From: Micromonospora antibiotica | GTDB lineage: Bacteria > Actinomycetota > Actinomycetes > Mycobacteriales > Micromonosporaceae | DNA: 64,000 bases | Direction: 5' to 3' | NCBI RefSeq assembly: GCF_017599305.1 | Contig: NZ_JAGFWR010000025.1 | Coordinates: forward strand, 1-64,000 | Program-made: the position numbers and the translations under genes | In this document: positions 44,944 through 52,993 of the stretch, piece after piece | Position numbering within the stretch: the first letter of the stretch is position 1 | Layout: each line of letters opens with the position of its first letter | Notes under the pieces: model-generated | The model's input: only the letters and a program-made list of their open reading frames with translations | What the model was told of the DNA's origin: nothing | Databases searched by the model: none

Positions 44944-46001
44944 GCCGACGCTCCCGTGGTGACGAGATCGGCGCTGAGATCGCCGGGTCGGGCGACGCCG
45001 ACCAGGGCCAACGCCCGGTCCAGGTCGGCGCGCAGCAGGTCGAGCACGTGCCGTACCCCGGCCGCGCCGGCCACCGCCAGCCCCCACAGCACCGGACGGC
45101 CGACCAGCACCGCCGTCGCCCCGAGCGCCAACGCGACAAGCACGTCCGTGCCGCGTCGCAGGCCCCCGTCGACCAGGACCGGCAACCGGCCGTCAACCGC
45201 CGCCACGACGGCCGGCAACGCGTCCAGGGTGGCCGTCACCCCGTCGAGTTGCCGGCCGCCGTGGTTGGAGACCAACACCCCGTCCACCCCGTGCTCGACG
45301 GCCAGCCGGGCGTCCTCGGGGTGCAGCACCCCCTTGAGCAGGATCGGCACGGTGGTGAGCCGGCGCAGCACGGCGACCAGCTCCCAGCCCACCCGGGCGT
45401 TCATCTCGATGTCCCGGACCCGGCCGTTCGCGTCACGCATGTTCTCGCAGACCATGCCGGAGGGCAGGTCCACGAAACCGTGCCGCAGGTCGCGCTCGCG
45501 CCGACCGAACACGGGCGAGTCGACCGTGACGACCAGGGCCCGGCAGCCGGCGGCCACCGCCCGCCGTACCACGGTGGTGGTGAACTCCAGGTCGGTGTGC
45601 GGGTAGAGCTGGAACCACAGCGGCCCGCCAGCCGCCGCGATCTGCTCGACCGGCCGGGTGGCCGCCATGCTGACCACCATGACCGTGCCGGCCTCGGCGG
45701 CGGCGCGGGCGGTCGCCACCTCCCCCTCGGGGTGGGCCAGCCGGTGGAACGCGGTCGGTGCGACCAGCACCGGCATCGACAGCGCACTACCGAACAGCGA
45801 GATCCGCAGGTCGCGCTCACCGGCACCGCGCAGCACCCGGGGCCGCAGCCAACGCCGGCCGAACGCCGCCTCGTTGGCCCGCAGGGTCCGCTCGTCGCCG
45901 GCCCCGCCCGCGAAGAAATCCCAGTGCACCGGGTCGAGCCGACGCCGGGCGGCGGCGGCCACGTCGGCCAGGTTCAACCCCACCTCGTCGGCGGCCGGCA
46001 C
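44940..46001 (-). CDS. FMN-dependent alpha-hydroxyacid oxidase (hydroxymandelate/lactate oxidase family)
   Basis: 353 aa FMN TIM barrel: VHWDFFAGGAGDE, PVLVAPTAFHRLAHPEGE, the active-site His in VSNHGGRQLDG, and LVDGGLRRGTDVLVALALGA for FMN phosphate. The family oxidises 2-hydroxyacids such as mandelate, 4-hydroxymandelate (HmO of glycopeptide pathways), lactate or glycolate to 2-oxoacids. GTG start 1 nt after the flavoprotein stop. In this cluster it may oxidise an aryl 2-hydroxyacid (inference). Confidence 0.85.
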   Translation of the reverse strand: MPAADEVGLNLADVAAAARRRLDPVHWDFFAGGAGDERTLRANEAAFGRRWLRPRVLRGAGERDLRISLFGSALSMPVLVAPTAFHRLAHPEGEVATARAAAEAGTVMVVSMAATRPVEQIAAAGGPLWFQLYPHTDLEFTTTVVRRAVAAGCRALVVTVDSPVFGRRERDLRHGFVDLPSGMVCENMRDANGRVRDIEMNARVGWELVAVLRRLTTVPILLKGVLHPEDARLAVEHGVDGVLVSNHGGRQLDGVTATLDALPAVVAAVDGRLPVLVDGGLRRGTDVLVALALGATAVLVGRPVLWGLAVAGAAGVRHVLDLLRADLDRALALVGVARPGDLSADLVTTGASA

Positions 46002-46002
46002 G

Positions 46003-47574
46003 TCAGTCCCCGGCCCTGCGCAGGCAACGGTCGACGAACGCGGCCAACGGTGTCACGTGCACCTGCGGCCGGTCCCACCGGTTCTCCAGGTTCTCCGCCA
46101 GGTGGTGGGTCGCGACGACCTGCCCCGCCCGGTGGTGGCGCACCACCGGATGCAGGTACGCCGCGTCGTGGGCCTGACCGACGACATCCTGGGCCACCCG
46201 TTTCACCGTCACGTCGAACGGGTCCACCTGGTCGTGCTCCGGGCCGTACTCCAGGGTGACCACGAAAGCGTCGGAGTAGTCGTGGTCGGCGGTGCGCAGA
46301 CCGGCCTCGGCGAAGTACGCCACCGGCACCTCCTCGTGGTAACGCGCGTCGGCGTCGGCGACGGTGACCACGTCGGCGAGGACGTCGAACTGCTGCCACA
46401 GCGCGGAGGTGCGGTTGACCCGGGCGATGATCGCGTCGGTGATCGCCGCACCGGTGGCGTCCAGCTTCTCCGCCGGCCACGGCGCGTCCACGTACCGCCG
46501 TTCGAGGATCTTGTGCAGGGCCCGTACGGCGTAGCGGAAACCGTGGATGAAACCGTTTGTGGAACGCTTGAAGTCCCGTTCCTGGGTGATGGTGCCGGCG
46601 AAGTACAGGCCGGGGACGTTGACCGACTCCCACGCCGGGGTCTGCGCCGGGAAACGGTCCCGGATCGCCAGCTCCGGCCGGCAGGACTCGTCGAAGATCG
46701 ACGCGTCGAACGCGAACCCGGTGCAGGCGAGCACCCGGTCGTAGCGCAGTTCCTTGGTGACCTCGTCGGCCCGGGAGAACGCGAACGTCACCAGGTAGCC
46801 GTCGGCGTCGCGGGTGATCTGCCGGACGGTGCCGTCCAGGATCGCGTTGGCCGACTTGAGCTGGTAGGTGTCGAGGAAGTTGTTGTTCACCGCGCGCAGG
46901 TGCCCGACGTAGTGGGTGCGCCAGGCCAACCGCACCGAACTCGGGCCGGCCAGGTGGATCAGCGTGGTGGTCTCCATCAGGCTGTCCGCGGTCTCGAAGG
47001 CGGAGTTGCCCTTGCCGATGATCAGCACCTTCTGGTCGAGGTAGTCACGCGGGTCGACGGGCATGTCCGCGTACTGTTCGGCCAGCTCCAGCCCCGGGAT
47101 GTCCGGCAGGTACGGCCGGGACACCCCGGTGGCGACGACCACCCGCCGGGCCCGGAACGTCTCCCCGGCGTGCACCTCGAAGACGTCGTCCACCTTGGAC
47201 ACCGAGGTCACCCGCCTGCCGTAACGCACCTTGACCCCGGTCTTCGCGGCGAAGTCCGCCAGATAACGGACCATCACGTCGGCGTCCGGGAAGTACCGCT
47301 CGGTGTACGTGGTGAACCGCAGCGCCGGATCGTCGGTGAGCAGCGAGTTCCAGTCCAGCCGCAGGTTGAACTCCGGGTCGTCGGAGCCGGTGTGCGGCTT
47401 GTTGATGGAGATCAGTTGCCGGTGCCGGGGATAGGTGGCGAAGAACGCGCCCGGGATGTCCGCGCCCTCCAGCACCAGGTAGTCGCGCCGGCCGTCGGCC
47501 TCCAGCAGGGCCGCCAGTTGCAGGCCGGCCGGCCCGGCCCCGATGATCAGATAGTCAAGCGTCACGACGGCCAT
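46003..47574 (-). CDS. FOXRED2-like FAD-dependent monooxygenase/oxidoreductase, copy 1
   Basis: 523 aa class B-type flavoprotein. FAD site TLDYLIIGAGPAGLQLAAL, NADP site LIIGKGNSAFETADSL, and the conserved block RTHYVGHLRAVNNNFLDTYQ. Closely paralogous to the gene at 49136-50680 along its whole length. The family is related to the eukaryotic FOXRED2 flavoprotein and includes N- or S-oxygenase-like members. ATG 47574 or GTG 47565 are possible starts; both overlap the lyase end. Candidate N-oxygenase or decarboxylating oxygenase of the pathway. Confidence 0.8.
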   Translation of the reverse strand: MAVVTLDYLIIGAGPAGLQLAALLEADGRRDYLVLEGADIPGAFFATYPRHRQLISINKPHTGSDDPEFNLRLDWNSLLTDDPALRFTTYTERYFPDADVMVRYLADFAAKTGVKVRYGRRVTSVSKVDDVFEVHAGETFRARRVVVATGVSRPYLPDIPGLELAEQYADMPVDPRDYLDQKVLIIGKGNSAFETADSLMETTTLIHLAGPSSVRLAWRTHYVGHLRAVNNNFLDTYQLKSANAILDGTVRQITRDADGYLVTFAFSRADEVTKELRYDRVLACTGFAFDASIFDESCRPELAIRDRFPAQTPAWESVNVPGLYFAGTITQERDFKRSTNGFIHGFRYAVRALHKILERRYVDAPWPAEKLDATGAAITDAIIARVNRTSALWQQFDVLADVVTVADADARYHEEVPVAYFAEAGLRTADHDYSDAFVVTLEYGPEHDQVDPFDVTVKRVAQDVVGQAHDAAYLHPVVRHHRAGQVVATHHLAENLENRWDRPQVHVTPLAAFVDRCLRRAGD

Positions 47575-49072
47575 CCAGGGTGAGAGGGGTCAACGGAAGT
47601 TCGAGCGTGTCCATGACGTCGGCGGCCCGCCGCACGTCACCGTCGAGCGGCCGGTCCGGATCCACCGGGGGGATCGCCTCCACCAACGCCGCGAGCGCTT
47701 CGCCGCAGCCCGGCGCGGTGGGCGTCCGGGCACCCACGTACGCGGCCTGCCGCAGCCCCAACGCGAGCGACCCGACGATCAGCCGGAGCAGCCCGGCCTG
47801 GTCCCAGACCCGCAGGGCGGCCTGGGTGCCGAGCGGGATGACGTCCTGGTTGTGCAGGTTCGTCGGCAGGCTCTGCATGCTCGCCGGCATGGCGTCCCGG
47901 CGGATCTCGGCGATCAGCGCGGTCGAGGCCAACTGCACCCCCTGGAGCCCGTGCTGCTGCCCCGGGCCGGCGGCCAGCATCGGCGGCAGGCCACCGTTGC
48001 GGTGCGGGTCGACGAGCAGGTCGAGTTGCCGCTCGGCGAGGTTGCCGACCTGCGCCACCACCATCGACAGCAGGTCGGCGGCGAACGCGGCCGGCTGGCC
48101 GAAGAAGTTGCCGCCGTGCACCACGAGATCGTCGTCGGGAAAGAACAGCGGGTTGTCGCTGACGCTGCCCAGGTCGGCGGTGACCACGGCATCGACGTGG
48201 CGCAGCGCGTCCTCGGCCGCGCCGAGCAGCTGCGGCGCACACCGGATGCTGTACGGCTCCTGCAACGGGCGCTTGCCCGACGGGACCAGCCCGTCGCTGA
48301 CCCGCCGCATCCGCACGCCCACGTCGATCGCGCCCGGATGGCCGTACGCGCGCAGCAGCCGGGCGTCGAGGAACTGCGGATCGGCACCGAGCAGATCGGC
48401 CAGCAGGCAGGTGAGCACCTGCACCGCCCGGTGCGCTGCCCGCACGGCGGACAACGCCAACGCCGTCGCCGCAGTGGTCAGCGAGGTGCCGTTGACCAGG
48501 GCGAGCGCGTCCCGACCGTCCAGCGGCAACGGCTCCAGACCCGCCCGTCGCAACGCCTGCGCCGCCGGCAGGCGTACCCCGTCGAGGTAGGCGTGGCCGC
48601 GACCGCGCAGCGCCTGGGCCACCGCCCCCAACGGGATCAGGTCACCACTCGCGCCGACCGAACCCCACCGCGGCACCGCCGGCACGAAGGTGGTGCCGAG
48701 CATCGCCGCCAACGCGTCGACCACGTGCGGGGACACCCCCGACGCGCCCTGGGCCAGCGACCAGGCCCGCACCAGCACCGTCGCCCGGACGATCGCGGGG
48801 GCGAGGTCGGGGCCGTGGCCCGCGCCGAGGTGGGCGAGGGTGTTGTCGGCCTGGTCGCGCAGGTCGGCCCGGCCGGCGTACCCGACGAGGGCGCCGAAAC
48901 CGGTGGTGCTGCCGTACACCGCGCGGTCCTCACCGAGCACCTCGGACAGGAAGATGCGGGTGTGCGTGACCCGGTCGCGGACCTGCGGCCCGACCACGAC
49001 CCGGACCGGGTCCCGGGCGGCGCTCAGGTCGGCGATCCGCAGCGGGGCCGCGAGATCTACCTCTGTCGTCAT
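47555..49072 (-). CDS. MIO-type aromatic amino acid ammonia-lyase (HAL/PAL/TAL family)
   Basis: 505 aa. The Ala-Ser-Gly triad that forms the MIO cofactor is at 141-143 (GSVGASGDLIPL), the catalytic Tyr at 53 (VYGSTTGFGALV), and QEPYSIRCAPQ and FFGQPAAFAADL follow. The selectivity-loop residues His81-Leu82 (LAHLGAG) resemble tyrosine ammonia-lyases (His89-Leu90 in the Rhodobacter enzyme) more than phenylalanine lyases. It would make coumarate, or an amino-cinnamate if the substrate is aminophenylalanine. First gene of its operon, divergent from copy 2 of the flavoprotein. Confidence 0.87.
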   Translation of the reverse strand: MTTEVDLAAPLRIADLSAARDPVRVVVGPQVRDRVTHTRIFLSEVLGEDRAVYGSTTGFGALVGYAGRADLRDQADNTLAHLGAGHGPDLAPAIVRATVLVRAWSLAQGASGVSPHVVDALAAMLGTTFVPAVPRWGSVGASGDLIPLGAVAQALRGRGHAYLDGVRLPAAQALRRAGLEPLPLDGRDALALVNGTSLTTAATALALSAVRAAHRAVQVLTCLLADLLGADPQFLDARLLRAYGHPGAIDVGVRMRRVSDGLVPSGKRPLQEPYSIRCAPQLLGAAEDALRHVDAVVTADLGSVSDNPLFFPDDDLVVHGGNFFGQPAAFAADLLSMVVAQVGNLAERQLDLLVDPHRNGGLPPMLAAGPGQQHGLQGVQLASTALIAEIRRDAMPASMQSLPTNLHNQDVIPLGTQAALRVWDQAGLLRLIVGSLALGLRQAAYVGARTPTAPGCGEALAALVEAIPPVDPDRPLDGDVRRAADVMDTLELPLTPLTLDGRRDA

Positions 49073-49135
49073 GCGACGGGACCCTAGAGACGAAATCTCA
49101 GAACGCTTTGAAATCGGGCCGATACGGTGCGCCGC
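49073..49135. promoter_or_regulatory. bidirectional promoter region of the lyase and flavoprotein operons
   Basis: Only 63 bp separate the lyase ATG and the flavoprotein ATG. The gap is AT-rich and holds AGAGACGAAATCTC (49086-49099), an inverted GAGA/TCTC element matching 12 of 14 positions of regulon site G's left half; the right half of the motif is not conserved. Possibly a regulator site; link to the IclR regulon is tentative. Confidence 0.4.
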
Positions 49136-50680
49136 ATGACGCTCGACTACCTGATCATCGGAGCCGGGCCGGCCGGGCTCCAACTCGCCGCCCTGCTGGA
49201 GCGCGACGGCCGCGACCATCTGGTGTTGGAGGCCGGGCCGGCGCCGGGCACGTTCTTCGGCCGCTACCCGCGGCACCGCCAGTTGATCTCCATCAACAAG
49301 GTCTGGACCGGTTCCGACGATCCGGAGTTCAACCTGCGCTCCGACTGGAACTCGCTGCTCACCGACGACCCGTCGCTGCTGTTCCGCAACTTCAGCCGGC
49401 GCTACTTCCCCGACGCCGACGACATGGTACGCTACCTGGCCGCCTTCGCGCAGGGGCTACGGGTCCGGTACGACACCCGGGTCACCCGGATCGCCCGCGA
49501 CGGCGACCTGTTCACCGTTCAGACCGACGCCGACACCCTGACCGCCCGCCGGGTCGTCGTCGCCACCGGCGTCTCGAAGCTCTACGTCCCGCCGATCGAC
49601 GGCGTCGAACTCGCCGAACGCTACGACACCGTCAGCGTCGACCCGGACGACTTCACCAACCAGCGGGTCCTGATCATCGGCAAGGGCAACTCGGCCTTCG
49701 AGACCGCCGACGCCCTGGTCGAGACCGCCGCCGTCATCCACGTCGCCGGCCCGCACTCGATCCGGCTGGCCTGGCAGACGCACTACGTCGGGCACCTGCG
49801 CGCGGTGAACAACAACTTCCTCGACACCTACCAGCTCAAGTCGCAGAACGCGGTCCTGGACGGCACCGTCGAGCGGATCGCCCGCCGCGACGACGGCGGC
49901 TACCGCATCGACTTCCGGTACGCCCGCACCCGCGAGTCGATCCGGCAACTCGACTACGACCGGGTCATCCTGTGCACCGGCTTCCGCTTCGACGCCAGCA
50001 TCTTCGACCCGTCGGCGCGACCCCGGCTGGCCATCAACGACCGCTTCCCCGAGCAGACCTCCGGCTTCGAGTCGGTGAACGTGCCCGGTCTGTACTTCGC
50101 CGGCACCCTCACCCAGCAGCGCGACTTCAAGCGCTCCACCAACGGCTTCATCCACGGCTTCCGGTACGGCGTACGCGCCCTGCACCGGATGCTCGCCGCC
50201 CGGCACCACGGCACGCCGTGGCCGGCCACCACCCTGGACGCCACCCCGGAAGCGATCACCGACGCGATCATCGCCCGGATCAACCGCACCTCCGCGCTGT
50301 GGCAGCAGTTCACCGTCCTCGGCGACGTCGTCGTCATCGCCGACGGCGTCGCGCGCTACCACGAGGAGGTGCCGGTGGCCCACCTGCACGACGGTGGCCT
50401 GGGGGCCGAGCCGTTCGCCGTGGTCACCACCCTGGAGTACGGCCCGGACCACGACCAGGTCGACCCGTTCGACATCACCGTCCCCCGGATCGCCGAGAAC
50501 GACGCCGAACGCGCCCACGACGCCAGCTACCTGCACCCCGTCGTCCGGGTGCACCGGGGCGGGCAGCTCGTCGCCACCCACCATCTCGCCGAGAACCTGG
50601 AGAACAACTGGGACCTGCCCGGCGTGCACCAGCAGCCCCTGGCGCTGTTCCTCAAGGGCGTCCTTTCCGATGCCGGCTGA
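49136..50680 (+). CDS. FOXRED2-like FAD-dependent monooxygenase/oxidoreductase, copy 2
   Basis: 514 aa, same architecture as copy 1: MTLDYLIIGAGPAGLQLAAL, LIIGKGNSAFETADALVET, QTHYVGHLRAVNNNFLDTYQ, and a shared C-terminal region RVHRGGQLVATHHLAENLEN. The two copies sit on either side of the MIO lyase in opposite orientation, indicating an inverted duplication followed by divergence. Start ATG 49136 lacks a strong Shine-Dalgarno and may be near-leaderless. Forms an operon with the adenylate-forming enzyme (11-nt overlap). Confidence 0.8.
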   Translation: MTLDYLIIGAGPAGLQLAALLERDGRDHLVLEAGPAPGTFFGRYPRHRQLISINKVWTGSDDPEFNLRSDWNSLLTDDPSLLFRNFSRRYFPDADDMVRYLAAFAQGLRVRYDTRVTRIARDGDLFTVQTDADTLTARRVVVATGVSKLYVPPIDGVELAERYDTVSVDPDDFTNQRVLIIGKGNSAFETADALVETAAVIHVAGPHSIRLAWQTHYVGHLRAVNNNFLDTYQLKSQNAVLDGTVERIARRDDGGYRIDFRYARTRESIRQLDYDRVILCTGFRFDASIFDPSARPRLAINDRFPEQTSGFESVNVPGLYFAGTLTQQRDFKRSTNGFIHGFRYGVRALHRMLAARHHGTPWPATTLDATPEAITDAIIARINRTSALWQQFTVLGDVVVIADGVARYHEEVPVAHLHDGGLGAEPFAVVTTLEYGPDHDQVDPFDITVPRIAENDAERAHDASYLHPVVRVHRGGQLVATHHLAENLENNWDLPGVHQQPLALFLKGVLSDAG

Positions 50681-52313
50681 GCACCACCACGACGACCGTC
50701 GCGCGGCGGAACACCAGCACGCCGACCACCGCGCGGCTGAGCACCACGACGACTACCGTCGCGCGGCGGAGCACGACCACGCCGACCGCCGCGCGACGGG
50801 GCCCGGCCACCACGGCGGGCACGACCGGGCCGGTCGCGGGTCGGCGGACCGCGACCGGGCCGGTTCCGGCCCGGTCGCCGCCGGTGGTGAGCGGTGGCCG
50901 CAGCCCATGCTGCGGTTGCTCACCACCGGTGGCGACCGGCCGGTCTTCGAAGACGGCGACCGGATCGTCGGCGCGGCCGAGCTGGCGGACCTGGTCCGGC
51001 GGACCGCCAGCGGGCTGCGCGCCGCCGGCATCGGGCCGGGTCGGGCGGTGGCGTTGCGGATCGGGGTCACCCCGGAGGCGCTCGCCGGTGTCCTCGCCGC
51101 GTTCACCGTCGGCGCCCGGGTCTCCGGCATCCGGCCCGAGCTGACGCCGGCACAACTCGACCGGCTGCTCGCCAGCGACGACGCGCTGCTCGTCGACGAC
51201 ACCCGGCTCGCCGCGCTGGCGCGGACCCCCGACGACGGCAGCCCGCTGGTCGCCGCCGGCCGGCCCGCCGACATCGCCCGGATCACCTGGACCAGCGGCA
51301 GCACCGGCAACCCCAAGGGCTGCGCCCAGACGTACGCGGCGATGGGCGCGGCCTGGGCGGCGTACCCCGAACGGTGGCCGGCGGCGATCGCCGACCTCGC
51401 GCCCCGGCTGGGCCGCTACCTGGTCTTCGGTTCACTGAGCAGCCAGGTGATGCTGGAGTACGGCATCCTCACCCTCGCCGCCGGGGGCACCCTGGTCGCC
51501 GCCCGCCCGCCGGGCTTCCCCGGCATGATCACCCGGCACCGGGCCACCGCGAGCGTGATCACCGTCGGCAAGCTGCACCAGCTCGTCCGCGACCAGCGCA
51601 CCGACCCGGTCGACCTGAGCAGCCTGCGGGCGCTCGTGGTGTCCGGTTCGCCGCTCACCGCGTCCCGGCTCGCCGAGGCGCTCGACGTGCTCGGGCCGGT
51701 GGTCTTCCACGGCTACGGGCAGACCGAGACCGGCATGATCGCGATGGTCACCCCGACCGAGCTGCTGGCCGACCCGGGCCGGCTCGCCTCGGTCGGGCGC
51801 GCGCCCGACGTGGTCGACCTGTCCATCCGCGACGCCACCGGCCGACCGGCCGCCGAGGGTGAACTCTTCGTCCGGACCCCGGCGCAGGCCAGCGCCTACT
51901 GGGCGGACCCGGTCGAGACCGCCGAGGTGTTCACCGACGGGTGGGTGCGCACCCGCGACCTGGCCCGGTTGGACGCCGACGGCTACCTGCACCTGTCCGG
52001 CCGGGTCCGGGACGTCATCATCGTCAACGCCAACCTGGTGTACGCCGGCCCGATCGAACGGGTGCTCGCCGCCGACCCCGCCGTCGCCGAGGCGTACGTG
52101 GTCAGCCGTCCCGACGACGTCACCGGCGAGGCGGTGCACGCGTACGTGGTGCCGGCCACCGGGTGCCCGTTGGACGTCGGCCGGCTACGCGACCGGGTCG
52201 CGGCGACCCTGGGCGGAGCCGCCGTCCCGACGACGGTCGAGGTGATCGACCGGGTCCCGGTGGGGCCGAGTGGCAAGCCGGACAAGCGCGCGTTGGGCGT
52301 GGGCACCGGCTGA
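50670..52313 (+). CDS. class I adenylate-forming enzyme with His-rich repeat N-terminus (possible diazotase)
   Basis: 547 aa from ATG 50670. ANL-superfamily motifs: P-loop WTSGSTGNPKG (about 207-217), HGYGQTETGM, GWVRTRDLARLDADGYL and the C-terminal catalytic Lys in PSGKPDKRAL. Residues 4-43 are four 10-residue repeats of the pattern EHxxxDxRAA, then a Gly/Arg/Asp-rich linker to about residue 79; ATG 50907 is an alternative start that would omit them. The superfamily includes CoA ligases, adenylation domains and the nitrite-using diazotases CreM, AvaA6 and CmaA6. Nitrous-acid-forming genes in the cluster make a diazotase role attractive but unproven. Confidence 0.8.
   Translation: MPAEHHHDDRRAAEHQHADHRAAEHHDDYRRAAEHDHADRRATGPGHHGGHDRAGRGSADRDRAGSGPVAAGGERWPQPMLRLLTTGGDRPVFEDGDRIVGAAELADLVRRTASGLRAAGIGPGRAVALRIGVTPEALAGVLAAFTVGARVSGIRPELTPAQLDRLLASDDALLVDDTRLAALARTPDDGSPLVAAGRPADIARITWTSGSTGNPKGCAQTYAAMGAAWAAYPERWPAAIADLAPRLGRYLVFGSLSSQVMLEYGILTLAAGGTLVAARPPGFPGMITRHRATASVITVGKLHQLVRDQRTDPVDLSSLRALVVSGSPLTASRLAEALDVLGPVVFHGYGQTETGMIAMVTPTELLADPGRLASVGRAPDVVDLSIRDATGRPAAEGELFVRTPAQASAYWADPVETAEVFTDGWVRTRDLARLDADGYLHLSGRVRDVIIVNANLVYAGPIERVLAADPAVAEAYVVSRPDDVTGEAVHAYVVPATGCPLDVGRLRDRVAATLGGAAVPTTVEVIDRVPVGPSGKPDKRALGVGTG
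50679..50798 (+). repeat. 4 x 30-bp in-frame tandem repeat encoding His-rich decapeptides
   Basis: Four consecutive 30-bp units encode EHHHDDRRAA, EHQHADHRAA, EHHDDYRRAA and EHDHADRRAT. Units 1+2 and 3+4 form a 60-bp higher-order repeat. Third codon positions stay GC-rich, in keeping with translation. Confidence 0.85.
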
Positions 52314-52321
52314 GCCGTCGA

Positions 52322-52993
52322 CTACCGCTTCTGCGCGACGAGCAGATATTCGTGGGCCCGGTTGTTGACCAGCGGGTCTCCCCCGGTGACCGGGCGCGGA
52401 TACAGGTGGATGCGTTCGTCGCCGAGGGTGAGGTGCCCCCCGAGCACCCGGCCGACGTCCCACGCCAACGGCACGAACCGGTCGGCGACCCGCCGGTTCT
52501 GCACCGCGACCACCGCGTACGCGCCCCGCTTGAGGACCCGGGCCAGCGCGTGGAAGGCGTGGTCGAGGGCGGTCAGGTAGGCGGAGTAGTCGCGCAGCGC
52601 ATAGAACTGACCGTCGACCGGGGAGTCGGTGTCGAGCGCGGTGCCGAAGTAGGGCAGGTCGGTGACGACGAAGTCGACGCTGCGGTCGGGCACCGGGGGC
52701 CGGCGGGCGTCACCGCAGATCATCACCTGCTGCGGGTACGCCCCCAGCCGGCGCGACGCCTGCGCGGCCCGGTCCGGGGATATCTCCAGGCCGATGCCCC
52801 GCCGACCGGTGACCGAGGCCGCCACCAGGCTCGTCCCCCACCCGGCGAACGGGTCGAACACCAGGTCCCCGGGGTGGGTGAACTCGGTGATCAGCGGCGC
52901 GATCTGACTCACCCAGCCGCACTGCCCGGCGGCCTGCGGTGGCGCGTGCCGGGGATCGTCGCCGGTGAGCACCACCCAGCTGGCAACTCCCAT
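52322..52993 (-). CDS. N4/N6 DNA-methylase-fold SAM-dependent methyltransferase
   Basis: 223 aa with SAM motif VFDPFAGWGTSLVAAS and catalytic motif DLPYFGT (a DPPY-type motif), the order of beta-class N4/N6 amino methyltransferases. No target-recognition domain of usual size and no restriction partner. Its ATG overlaps the MFS stop (TGATG), making it the last gene of the long operon; 8 bp separate it from the convergent ligase gene. Could be a solitary DNA methylase or an amino-group methyltransferase recruited to the small molecule. Confidence 0.75.
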   Translation of the reverse strand: MGVASWVVLTGDDPRHAPPQAAGQCGWVSQIAPLITEFTHPGDLVFDPFAGWGTSLVAASVTGRRGIGLEISPDRAAQASRRLGAYPQQVMICGDARRPPVPDRSVDFVVTDLPYFGTALDTDSPVDGQFYALRDYSAYLTALDHAFHALARVLKRGAYAVVAVQNRRVADRFVPLAWDVGRVLGGHLTLGDERIHLYPRPVTGGDPLVNNRAHEYLLVAQKR

